Assembly: GCA_958496175.1 (NCBI GenBank)
Contig: OY292280.1
Span: 22,072,001 to 22,136,000, forward strand
Length of the DNA: 64,000 bases
Source: Sisyra terminalis
Taxonomy: Eukaryota; Arthropoda; Insecta; Neuroptera; Sisyridae
Direction of reading: 5' to 3'
The translations under genes were made by a program, and so were the position numbers. Below are positions 1 to 10,300 of this stretch, one piece after another (position 1 is the first letter of the stretch; every line of letters begins with the position of its first letter). Below the pieces are notes generated by a model. It worked only from the letters and a program-made list of their open reading frames with translations. It had not been told where the DNA came from and made no database searches.

Positions 1-656
1 CTATCAGATGATATATGTAAATGACCTTAAAACTCATACATAAACAATTCTTATGAGATTTTTGGAAAATTGAAAAAATATTTCGATCGAAGGAGTTGGA
101 ATTTTCCAAAAACCTTATAACCATAGCTGCTCCATGTTAAAGTTGGAAAATTTTACTAAAAACATTGCAACATTTTAAGATCCTTGATCCTTTTTGTCGA
201 CAAAAACCAATTTGTATTTCAAAAGAGTTTCTTCAGAAAATTAAAATTTATATATAATGAAAAATCGATAAGGACTTCAAAAATTTGAGATATTTTTCGA
301 TATTGGCTTTATCGAATTATTCGATAATCTATCGAATAATATTGAACTTACCTTACTTACCTCTTCGTTGCATTATCTTAACTTTTCTTTGTATCTTAAC
401 TCTGAAATATAAAATTCAAGAGGATTGGTGCGGAAAAACGAATTGAAAAAATATATTCAATTAAAATAAATTTATTAATATTAAATATCAATTCAGTTTA
501 TAATAAATTACAATATTATTTTCTCCATTATTACAATAGTTTATATAATTTATGTAAAAGTATCAATTATTATAATCATATAGAAATATAAAGTTAATAC
601 AATTTTCTTGATTTTTCAGATATTTTCACTATTTATCACTTAAACCACTTTATCAC
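1..656 (-). repeat. Y block, proximal part (macro-unit 0)
   Basis: The first bases match the end of the tRNA-like segment found at 28876, so the window opens at an X/Y boundary. The stretch matches 34562-35215 and 59345-60008 in the same orientation. It matches the reverse complement near 33150-33484 and 56450-57130. It holds exon remnant c (361-401) and otherwise AT-rich sequence with TATCGA/TCGATA palindromes around 290-345. I see no gene of its own here. Confidence 0.85.
361..401 (-). pseudogene. exon remnant c with ATG
   Basis: On the minus strand a TATTTCAG acceptor precedes 41 nt, and a GTAAGTAAGG donor follows. The exon holds an ATG (371-373) reading M-Q-R-R before the phase-1 donor. 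The same exon with both splice sites recurs at 29236-29276, 34923-34963, 52541-52581 and 59706-59746 (minus), and at 33429-33469 and 56732-56772 (plus). In the Y' copies the fourth codon is changed (M-Q-R-L). In the 59706 copy the codon after ATG is TAA. I do not recognise the protein and cannot identify the next exon. Splice-site conservation suggests it came from a real transcript. Confidence 0.45.
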
Positions 657-796
657 TTCACATTCACTGAATTATTAAAACACAATTTACAGCACAGATT
701 GTTGTAGTAAATCCATTAGTGATCTTCTTGGTAGATATCAATTGTGGAAATGATATCCCACAGGAATTTGCTTGATGATCCTCCAACGATCCACAT

Positions 797-1041
797 TTAT
801 TCCTCAAACGTCCATTCGGAAATGGTGAACATCTCAACTCCAATGAATAATTCCCCGTTGTCATCGGTCAGCTTCTTCTGGAACGAAAAATCAATAAATA
901 ATCAAAAATCAATAATAAAATATTTGGAGGTCTCAAAAGTACAGCGACTTACCAATCATTTATCTCCCAAAATGATGAGACATTCTTCAGCGCAAAAACA
1001 ATGTCTTGGGCCTCAGATTCTTAGTATGTCTTGGTATGGAT
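797..1041 (-). pseudogene. exon remnants a and b, copy 1
   Basis: Exon a (953-1041, 89 nt, minus) lies between a TTTTTACAG acceptor and a GTAAGT donor. Exon b begins at 877 after TTCGTTCCAG. Its only open frame gives 26 residues (KKLTDDNGELF...EWTFEE) and ends at TAA (797-799). In this copy exon a has an in-frame stop. In the shorter 82-nt versions it is open and contains DIVFAL...EIN-W. Joining a to b at the GT/AG borders shifts the frame by one, so as it stands this is not a working gene. The protein family is not recognised. It is probably a decayed host or element gene captured in the repeat. Confidence 0.5.
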
Positions 1042-1224
1042 CTGTAAAAATATATTTTATTAATATTTAAACAAATTGTATTTTTTTAGGGACATTAACA
1101 TGTAGACTGGGGAACATATGGCGCAGCCCATTTACATAATTTCCATAATGAAACAATGATTGCTAAACTTCTGCATTTATTAACAAAGTTGCAAGATTGC
1201 TTTTTCTGATAAGGGCTGTTTTTC

Positions 1225-1340
1225 CAAAGTTTCAAAAAGGACAATTTTCAAGTACATAAAAAGGATATAAGAGATGGTTTTCTTTCGCAGAAAATTGCTG
1301 CCATTTAAAACTGAATCATTCTTAGTTGTATTGCAAAAAT
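1225..1340 (+). repeat. fossil satellite fragment inside Y
   Basis: The stretch aligns with part of the 338-bp satellite monomer. It shares TTTCAAAAAGGACAATTTTC, then CATAAAAAGGA-ATAAG, then a later TCATTCTTA---TATGCAAAAA-like part. It is diverged and truncated. Equivalent fragments lie at 3009-3124, 35780-35895 and about 60586-60701. Reversed copies lie at about 32474-32588 and 55780-55890. Confidence 0.75.
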
Positions 1341-1390
1341 CAGCTCTCCATGAGGAGGACTTTCAATTACAACCATGGTTTAAGTCGCTA

Positions 1391-1543
1391 TTATGCCTAA
1401 TTCGGTGATCAAAACCTGATCTTTTATTATCTTCCTGTTTATCCCGTGGATTGATATATTCTTCTGATATTCACAATACTTAAGCTGCACTCCCAGTGGC
1501 TTACATTTACAGATGATTTGATTAGATTCTTCTCTGAATGAAT
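1391..1543 (-). pseudogene. short open exon-like segment z
   Basis: On the coding strand an ATTCATTCAG acceptor is followed by a 50-codon open stretch ending in TAA. It is best read at 32281-32433 on the plus strand. Residues include CKCKPLGVQLKYCEYQ and an I/K-rich tail ending in ELGIIAT. The copies I read stay open, with a few replacements (for example N to K near 60810). It lies upstream of exon a in the same sense. I do not recognise it, and it may be chance. Its function and its joining to exon a are unknown. Confidence 0.25.
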
Positions 1544-1882
1544 TATTTTTAAATATATTTTAAAAATACATTTTTGTCGTTCATTAGTTTGTTAAACGTT
1601 GGAAAATATCTACAAAAGTAACAGAAAGTACATATAACCTCATATAAACATTGCGCCCATACCGACAATTTTACAATAAATATTACCTGTTTCACATTTA
1701 TTTATTCGATTTTGATTTTATGAAGTTAAAATGTAACATTGGCCATCAGATCAAACAACCATAACATTAAATATTAAATTTATTTGGATAAACTAAAGTC
1801 AATTATGAACTAATAACTTTCAAAAATTAGCTGTCGCATTGACATGTATCGTATCTCCACCTATGCTAGAACGTGTGAACTC

Positions 1883-1941
1883 TTGACATGTATGTCAATT
1901 GAACCACCTTAAGTTTTTAGTGCCACCTGTGAGTCAGGTGG
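1883..1941. promoter_or_regulatory. palindrome and AP-1-like hairpin cluster
   Basis: TTGACATGTATGTCAA (1883-1898) is a perfect 7-bp inverted repeat with a 2-nt gap. About 25 bp away, CCACCTGTGAGTCAGGTGG (1923-1941) forms a 7-bp stem whose loop carries the AP-1 consensus TGAGTCA. The pair recurs near 3667-3725, 36437-36495, 55170-55235 and 61240-61300 (stem broken in the last), and in changed form near 31870-31940. A binding role is inferred only. Confidence 0.35.
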
Positions 1942-2306
1942 ATGTACTCATAGCTTCCAACAAAATACGAATCGCATTTTGGCGTTGTCTTAATTCAAAA
2001 TTCTAAACAATTCGAATTGTCAATACATAAGAAATGTTAGAAATAAGCAATAAATTTAAAAATTAAATATAATTACTTACTGCTTTTGATTTTTCACACT
2101 TAAGAGATGAAATTGAGTAGGAAATTGAATTTGAAATAAAGGCATGCCAATCGAAAACTTAAGTTCATCCGTACATGCTGGGCAAATTTTTCCGAAAACC
2201 AAGCTCGTTTAAGGGATGACCGCGGCAATTTGGTGACGTTATGGCATTATTTCTAGACTTAAAAAAATATAAATAAATTATAAAAAAAAAAAAATGACAT
2301 TTTCGA

Positions 2307-2360
2307 GGTTCGAACCCGGAGATTGTTGCTTTAGATTCTCTCAACATATCCACTCGGCTA
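2307..2360 (-). ncRNA. tRNA-like pol III promoter (SINE-type), copy 1
   Basis: On the minus strand a perfect A box TAGCCGAGTGG (2350-2360) is followed 43 nt later by a perfect B box GGTTCGAACC (2307-2316). After the B box come T-rich and AT-rich tracts. The A box resembles tRNA-Ser/Leu. No complete cloverleaf is evident, so this reads as the head of a tRNA-derived SINE rather than a tRNA gene. Confidence 0.6.
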
Positions 2361-2580
2361 CAAGTGCACGTGTTTGCATTAAATAAAAACTTATACATAA
2401 ATATTTCTCAGATCACAAAATTCAATTTTCTTTCGGGATCTTCACATTCACTGAATTATTAAAACACAATTTACAGCACAGATTGTTGTAGTAAATCCAT
2501 TAGTGATCTTCTTGGTAGATATCAATTGTGGAAATGATATCCCACAGGAATTTGCTTGATGATCCTCCAACGATCCACAT

Positions 2581-2825
2581 TTATTCCTCAAACGTCCATT
2601 CGGAAATGGTGAACATCTCAACTCCAATGAATAATTCCCCGTTGTCATCGGTCAGCTTCTTCTGGAACGAAAAATCAATAAATAATCAAAAATCAATAAT
2701 AAAATATTTGGAGGTCTCAAAAGTACAGCGACTTACCAATCATTTATCTCCCAAAATGATGAGACATTCTTCAGCGCAAAAACAATGTCTTGGGCCTCAG
2801 ATTCTTAGTATGTCTTGGTATGGAT
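2581..2825 (-). pseudogene. exon remnants a and b, copy 2
   Basis: This is a duplicate of the remnant at 797-1041 carried by the 1784-bp tandem duplication. Exon a is 2737-2825 and exon b is 2581-2661 down to its stop. Splice sites are unchanged and exon a keeps the in-frame stop. Confidence 0.45.
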
Positions 2826-4090
2826 CTGTAAAAATATATTTTATTAATATTTAAACAAATTGTATTTTTTTAGGGACATTAACATGTAGACTGGGGAACA
2901 TATGGCGCAGCCCATTTACATAATTTCCATAATGAAACAATGGTTGCTAAACTTCTGCATTTAATAACAAAGTTGCAAGATTGCTTTTCCTGATAAGGGC
3001 TGTTTTTTCAAAGTTTCAAAAAGGACAATTTTCAAGTACATAAAAAGGATATAAGAGATGGTTTTCTTTCGCAGAAAATTGCTGCCATTTAAAACTGAAT
3101 CATTCTTAGTTGTATTGCAAAAATCAGCTCTCCATGAGGAGGACTTTCAATTACAACCATGGTTTAAGTCGCTATTATGCCTAATTCGGTGATCAAAACC
3201 TGATCTTTTATTATCTTCCTGTTTATCCCGTGGATTGATATATTCTTCTGATATTCACAATACTTAAGCTGCACTCCCAGTGGCTTACAATTACAGATGA
3301 TTTGATTAGATTCTTCTCTGAATGAATTATTTTTAAATATATTTTAAAAATACATTTTTGTCGTTCATTAGTTTGTTAAACGTTGGAAAATATCTACAAA
3401 AGTAACAGAAAGTACATATAACCTCATATAAACATTGCGCCCATACCGACAATTTTACAATAAATATTACCTGTTTCACATTTATTTATTCGATTTTGAT
3501 TTTATGAAGTTAAAATGTAACATTGGCCATCAGATCAAACAACCATAACATTAAATATTAAATTTATTTGGATAAACTAAAGTCAATTATGAACTAATAA
3601 CTTTCAAAAATTAGCTGTCGCATTGACATGTATCGTATCTCCACCTATGCTAGAACGTGTGAACTCTTGACATGTATGTCAATTGAACCACCTTAAGTTT
3701 TTAGTGCCACCTGTGAGTCAGGTGGATGTACTCATAGCTTCCAACAAAATACGAATCGCATTTTGGCGTTGTCTTAATTCAAAATTCTAAACAATTCGAA
3801 TTGTCAATACATAAGAAATGTTAGAAATAAGCAATAAATTTAAAAATTAAATATAATTACTTACTGCTTTTGATTTTTCACACTTAAGAGATGAAATTGA
3901 GTAGGAAATTGAATTTGAAATAAAGGCATGCCAATCGAAAACTTAAGTTCATCCGTACATGCTGGGCAAATTTTTCCGAAAACCAAGCTCGTTTAAGGGA
4001 TGACCGCGGCAATTTGGTGACGTTATGGCATTATTTCTAGACTTAAAAAAATATAAATAAATTATAAAAAAAAAAATATGACATTTTCGA

Positions 4091-4144
4091 GGTTCGAACC
4101 CGGAGATTGTTGCTTTAGATTCTCTCAATATATCCACTCGGCTA
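4091..4144 (-). ncRNA. tRNA-like pol III promoter, copy 2
   Basis: A box TAGCCGAGTGG (4134-4144) and B box GGTTCGAACC (4091-4100) lie on the minus strand. This is the duplicate of the element at 2307-2360. Confidence 0.6.
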
Positions 4145-4224
4145 CAAGTGCACGTGTTTGCATTAAATAAAAACTTATACATAAATATTTCTCAGATCAC
4201 AAAATTCAATTTTCTTTCGGGATC

Positions 4225-5049
4225 GAAATATTTGAAATTTTCCAAAACAAATTGAAACCATAGCTGCTCCATAATACTTCCGGAAAATGTGTCAATATAC
4301 ATAGTAACATTTTGATGTTTTTCCCCATTTTTTTCGATATTTAAAATTCTAAGAAACGGTAATGCATTGTTGTCGTATGAACAAATATGTACTGCTCTTC
4401 TTTAAAGTAAATCAAAACCAACTATCAACTTTAAGAATTTAATTCCGCAAAAAGAAAACAAAATTAGTTTTCTCGTAAATTCCAATAAGATATTCAACTC
4501 TTTTGTTGTTGTTGTACTATATTTGTACAATAACATAGGAAATAATATGAGAAATATCGTGAAAAATCATATAGTTTGGAAGGCAATCTGCTTACACCAA
4601 TGTACAAACAAAATAAATGGTTGCATAAATGTTGCATTTAATAACATTTCTCGGGTAATTTTAGGGCTGCTTTATGGTTTAATTTGTAATTTGTAAGGGT
4701 TATTTGAAATTTTTCATAAAAATATAAGTCCATCCGTACATGCTGTGCAAATTTTTCCGAAAACAAACCACATTTAAGGGATGAAATCGACAATCAAAGT
4801 GGCAGAAGAAATCATCAAACTTCAAGTTTTGTAACGTCTAGGGATCAAATAAGGGATGGTTTTCGATCCAGATAAAGTTTCGGGTTCGTAACAATGTATT
4901 AAACGATAATATAACAATCTATTTCAAATTCGAGAAAAGAAAATTTTTCACCAAAATAAACCGTGGGTTAACCATCGTTAATTTTTCACGAAAATCGTAA
5001 ACTTTATAATTAAATTATTAAACAATGTCCTTACGTGAGGAGTGGAGTG
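4225..5049. repeat. pre-array block, copy 1
   Basis: This block separates Y from the satellite and recurs at 36997-37821 and 61802-62626 with few differences. It includes a (TTG)4 run near 4503. It also has a module CATGCTGTGCAAATTTTTCC (from 4739) followed by AAGGGATGAAATCGACAAT, shared in variant form with Y, Y' and the inverted blocks. No gene is supported in this stretch. Confidence 0.85.
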
Positions 5050-5535
5050 AAAATTATTTTATCCTGAGTGCAAAAGGACAACCGCAATATCGTTTCAAAC
5101 TTTCAAAAAGGACAATCAAATGCATAAAAAGGACATAAGGGATGTTTTCCTTCACTAAAATAAAGTTGAATATTATAAACAAAACCATTCTTAACCACTA
5201 TGCAAAAAATAAAAAGCATTTGTTACGTACATCTTTGGAAAATTGAAACTGGAAATTAAATTGATGAAAGTCTATGCGAAAAAATTCGACTGATATTGGG
5301 TCATTTAAAGAAGGTGACTTTTCATTATGAGGTCTAGTTTTCTCAACGGATTTTGAATTAAGGCTATCTAGTGAAATATAATAGGAAAAAAATTTTGTCC
5401 TGTGTGCCAAAAGACACCCGCAATATCGTTTCAAACTTTCAAAAAGGACAATTTTCTAATGCATAAAAAGGACATAAGGGATGTTTTCCTCACTAAATTA
5501 AAGTTGAATATTATAAACTAAACCATTCTTATCCA

Positions 5536-7225
5536 CTATGCAAAAAATAAAAAGCATTTGTAACGTATATCTTTGGAAAATTGAAACTGGAAATTAAATT
5601 GTTGAAAGTCTATGCGAAAAAATTCGACTGATATTGGGTCACTTATAGAAGGTGACTTTTCATTATGAGGTCTAGTTTTCTCAACGGATTCTGAATTAAG
5701 GCTATCAAGTGAAATATAATAGGAAAACAATTTTGTCCTGTGTGCCAAAAGACACCCGCAATATCGTTTCAAACTTTCAAAAAGGACAATTTTCTAATGC
5801 ATAAAAAGGACATAAGGGATGTTTTCCTTACTAAATTAAAGTTAAATATTATAAACTAAACCATTCTTAACCACTATGCAAAAAATAAAAAGCATTTGTT
5901 ACGTATATCTTTGGAAAATTGAAACTGGAAATTAAATTGTTGAAAGTCTAAGCGAAAAAATTCGACTGATATGGGGTCACTTAAAGAAGGTGACTTTTCA
6001 ATATGAGGTCTAGTTTTCTCAACGGATTCTGAATTAAGGCTATCTAGTGAAATATAATAGGAAAACAATTTTGTCCTGTGTGCCAAAAGACACCCGCAAT
6101 ATCGTTTCAAAGTTTCAAAAAGGGCAATTTTCTAATGCATAAAAAGGACATAAGGGATGTTTTCCTCACTAAATTAAAGTTGAATATTATAAACTAAACC
6201 ATTCTTAACCACTATGCAAAAAATAAATAGCATTTGTTACGTACATCTTTGGAAAATTGAAACTGGAAATTAAATTGATGAAAGTCTATGCGAAAAAATT
6301 CGACTGATATTGGGTCACTTATAGAAGGTGACTTTTCATTATGAGGTCTAGTTTTCTCAACGGATTCTGAATTAAGGCTATCAAGTGAAATATAATAGGA
6401 AAACAATTTTGTCCTGTGTGCCAAAAGACACCCGCAATATCGTTTCAAACTTTCAAAAAGGACAATTTTCTAATGCATAAAAAGGACATAAGGGATGTTT
6501 TCCTTACTAAATTAAAGTTAAATATTATAAACTAAACCATTCTTAACCACTATGCAAAAAATAAAAAGCATTTGTTACGTATATCTTTGGAAAATTGAAA
6601 CTGGAAATTAAATTGTTGAAAGTCTAAGCGAAAAAATTCGACTGATATGGGGTCACTTAAAGAAGGTGACTTTTCAATATGAGGTCTAGTTTTCTCAACG
6701 GATTCTGAATTAAGGCTATCTAGTGAAATATAATAGGAAAACAATTTTGTCCTGTGTGCCAAAAGACACCCGCAATATCGTTTCAAAGTTTCAAAAAGGA
6801 CAATTTTCTAATGCATAAAAAGGACATAAGGGATGTTTTCCTCACTAAATTAAAGTTGAATATTATAAACTAAACCATTCTTATCCACTATGCAAAAAAT
6901 AAAAAGCATTTGTAACGTATATCTTTGGAAAATTGAAACTGGAAATTAAATTGTTGAAAGTCTATGCGAAAAAATTCGACTGATATTGGGTCACTTATAG
7001 AAGGTGACTTTTCATTATGAGGTCTAGTTTTCTCAACGGATTCTGAATTAAGGCTATCAAGTGAAATATAATAGGAAAACAATTTTGTCCTGTGTGCCAA
7101 AAGACACCCGCAATATCGTTTCAAACTTTCAAAAAGGACAATTTTCTAATGCATAAAAAGGATATAAGGGATGTTTTCCTCCCTAAATTAAAGTTGAATA
7201 TTATAAACTAAACCATTCTTAACCA
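5536..7225 (-). repeat. short higher-order pattern at array 1 start
   Basis: The monomer variant starting at 5536 reappears at 6888 (1352 bp, 4 monomers). The variant at 5874 (with GATATGGGGTC and AATATGAGG) reappears at 6550 (676 bp, 2 monomers). The variant at 6212 combines marks of neighbouring types. This is a local two- to four-monomer higher-order repeat distinct from the 26-mer that follows. Confidence 0.7.
5960..5976 (+). other. CENP-B-box-like motif in satellite variant
   Basis: ATTCGACTGATATGGGG fits the CENP-B core pattern (nTTCGnnnnAnnCGGGn) at all fixed positions but one (T for C). Other variants with GATATGGGG occur in monomers starting near 6550, 10267, 13985, 19053 and 22771. 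The commoner GATATTGGG form fits less well. Chance similarity is quite possible. Confidence 0.2.
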
Positions 7226-7330
7226 CTATGCAAAAAATAAAACGCATTTGTTACGTATATCTTTGGAAAATTGAAACTGGAAATTAAATTGTTGAAAGTC
7301 TAAGCGAAAAAATTCGACTGATATTGGGTC

Positions 7331-10300
7331 ACTGAAAGAAGGTGACTTTTCATTATGAGGTCTAGTTTTCTCAACGGATTTTGAATTAAGGCTATCAAGT
7401 GAAATATAATAGGAAAAAAATTTGGCCTGTGTGCCAAAAGACACCCGCAATATCGTTTCAAACTTTCATAAAGGACAATTTTCTAATGCATAAAAAGGAC
7501 ATAAGGAATGTTTTCCTCACTAAATTAAAGTTGAATATTATAAACTAAACCATTCTTAACCACTATGCAAAAAATAAAAAGCATTTGTTACGTATATCTT
7601 TGGAAAATTGAAACTGGAAATTAAATTGTAGAAAGTCTAAGCGAAAAAATTCGACTGATATTGGGTCACTTAAAGAAGGTGACTTTTCATTATGAGGTCT
7701 AGTTTTCTCAACGGATTTTGAATTAAGGCTATCAAGTGAATTATAATAGGAAAAAAATTTTGTCCTGTGTGCCAAAAGACACCCGCAATATCGTTTCAAA
7801 CTTTCAAAAAGGGCAATTTTCTAATGCATAAAAAGGACATAAGGGATGTTTTCCTCACTAAATAAAAGTTGAATATTATATACTAAACCATTCTTAACCA
7901 CTATGCAAAAAATAAAAAGCATTTGTTACGTATATCTTCGGAAAATTGAAACTGGAAATTAATTTGTAGAAAGTCAAAGCGAAAAAATTCGACTGATATT
8001 GGGTCACTTAAAGAAGGTGACTTTTCATTATGAGGTCAAGTTTTCTCAACGGATTTTGATTTAAGGCTATCAAGTGAAATATAATAGGAAAAAAATTTTG
8101 TCCTGTGTGCCAAAAGACACCCGCAATATCGTTTCAAACTTTCAAAAAGGACAATTTTCTAATGCATAAAAAGGACATAAGGGATGTTTTCCTCACTAAA
8201 TTAAAGTTGAATATTATAAACTAAACCATTCTTAACCACTATGCAAAAAATAAAAAGCATTTGTTACGTATATCTTTGGAAAATTGAAACTGGAAATTAA
8301 ATTGTTGAAAGTCTATGCGAAAAAATTCGACTGATATTGGGTCATTTAAAGAAGGTGACTTTTCATTATGAGGTCTAGTTTTCTCAACGGATTCTGAATT
8401 AAGGCTATCTAGTGAAATATAATAGGAAAAAAATTTTGTCCTGTGTGCCAAAAGACACCCGCAATATCGTTTCAAACTTTCAAAAAGGACAATTTTCTAA
8501 TGCATAAAAAGGACATAAGGGATGTTTTCCTCACTAAATTAAAGTTGAATATTATAAACTAAACCATTCTTAACCACTATGCAAAAAATAAAAAGCATTT
8601 GTAACGTATATCTTTGGAAAATTGAAACTGGAAATTAAATTGTTGAAAGTCTATGCGAAAAAATTCGACTGATATTGGGTCATTTAAAGAAGGTGACTTT
8701 TCATTATGAGGTCTAGTTTTCTCAACGGATTCTGAATTAAGGCTATCAAGTGAAATATAATAGGAAAAAAATTTTGTCCTGTGTGCCAAAAGACACCCGC
8801 AATATCGTTTCAAACTTTCAAAAAGGACAATTTTCTAATGCATAAAAAGGACATAAGGGATGTTTTCCTTACTAAATTAAAGTTGAATATTATAAACTAA
8901 ACCATTCTTAACCACAATGCAAAAAATAAAAAGCATTTGTTACGTTCATCTTTGGAAAATTGAAACTGGAAATTAAATTGATGAAAGTCTATGCGAAAAA
9001 ATTCGACTGATATTGGGTCATTTAAAGAAGGTGACTTTTCATTATGAGGTCTAGTTTTCTCAACGGATTCAGAATTAAGGCTATCAAGTGAAATATAATA
9101 GGAAAAAAATTTTGTCCTGTGTGCCAAAAGACACCCGCAATATCGTTTCAAACTTTCAAAAAGGACAATTTTCTAATGCATAAAAAGGACATAAGGGATG
9201 TTTTCCTCACTAAATTAAAGTTGACTATTATAAACTAAACCACTCTTTACCACTATGCAAAAAATAAAAAGCATTTGTTACGTATATCTTTGGAAAATTG
9301 AAACTGGAAATTAAATTGTTGAAAGTCTAAGCGAAAAAATTCGACTGATATTGGGTCACTTAAAGAAGGTGACTTTTCATTATGAGGTCTAGTTTTCTCA
9401 ACGGATTTTGAATTAAGGCTATCAAGTGAAATATAATAGGAAAAAAATTTTGTCCTGTGTGCCAAAAGACACCCGCAATATCGTTTCAAACTTTCAAAAA
9501 GGACAATTTTCTAATGCATAAAAAGGACATAAGGGATGTTTTCCTCCCTAAATTAAAGTTGAATATTATAAACTAAACCATTCTTAACCACTATGCAAAA
9601 AATAAAAAGCATTTGTTACGTATATCTTTGGAAAATTGAAACTGGAAATTAAATTGTTGAAAGTCTAAGCGAAAAAATTCGACTGATATTGGGTCATTTA
9701 AAGAAGGTGACTTTTCATTATGAGGTCTAGTTTTCTCAACGGATTCTGAATTAAGGCTATCAAGTGAAATATAATAGGAAAACAATTTTGTCCTGTGTGC
9801 CAATAGACACCCGCAATATCGTTTCAAACTTTCAAAAAGGACAATTTTCTAATGCATAAAAAGGACATAAGGGATGTTTTCCTCACTAAATTAAAGTTGA
9901 ATATTATAAACTAAACCATTCATAACCACTATGCAAAAAATAAAAAGCATTTGTTACGTATATCTTTGGAAAATTGAAACTGGAAATTAAATTGTTGAAA
10001 GTCTATGCGAAAAAATTCGACTGATATTGGGTCATTTAAAGAAGGTGACTTTTCATTATGAGGTCTAGTTTTCTCAACGGATTCTGAATTAAGGCTATCA
10101 AGTGAAATATAATAGGAAAACAATTTTGTCCTGTGTGCCAAAAGACACCCGCAATATCGTTTCAAACTTTCAAAAAGGACAATTTTCTAATGCATAAAAA
10201 GGACATAAGGGATGTTTTCCTTACTAAATTAAAGTTAAATATTATAAACTAAACCATTCTTAACCACTATGCAAAAAATAAAAAGCATTTGTTACGTATA

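Larger units (their letters stand above)
657..2440 (-). repeat. Y block segment, tandem duplicate copy A
   Basis: This 1784-bp segment is followed directly by a second copy at 2441-4224. The single-copy arrangement is preserved at 35218-36996 and in the last Y block near 60010-61801, so the duplication is specific to this macro-unit. The copies differ at only a few places, for example 1159 versus 2943, the poly-A length near 2283 and 2338 versus 4130. The segment holds exon remnants a and b, a 116-bp fossil satellite piece (1225-1340), a palindrome/hairpin cluster (1883-1941) and a tRNA-like element (2307-2360). Confidence 0.9.
2441..4224 (-). repeat. Y block segment, tandem duplicate copy B
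   Basis: This is the direct repeat of 657-2440. It contains exon a (2737-2825), exon b (2581-2661), a fossil satellite fragment (3009-3124) and a tRNA-like element (A box 4134-4144, B box 4091-4100). At several differences (for example near 2943 and 2965) it agrees with the single-copy Y block at 34.6-37 kb rather than with copy A. Exon c is not part of the duplicated segment. The junction at 2440/2441 shows no more than 1 bp of shared sequence. Confidence 0.9.

Noticed and set aside
664..864. 66-codon minus-strand frame (also at 2448, 32950, 35226)
   Set aside because: It reads exon b in another frame and runs into downstream sequence; it is lost in Y', reverse Y copy 2 and Y copy 4.
2307..2360. 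Functional tRNA gene
   Set aside because: A and B boxes are present but I could not pair acceptor, anticodon and T stems into a full cloverleaf.
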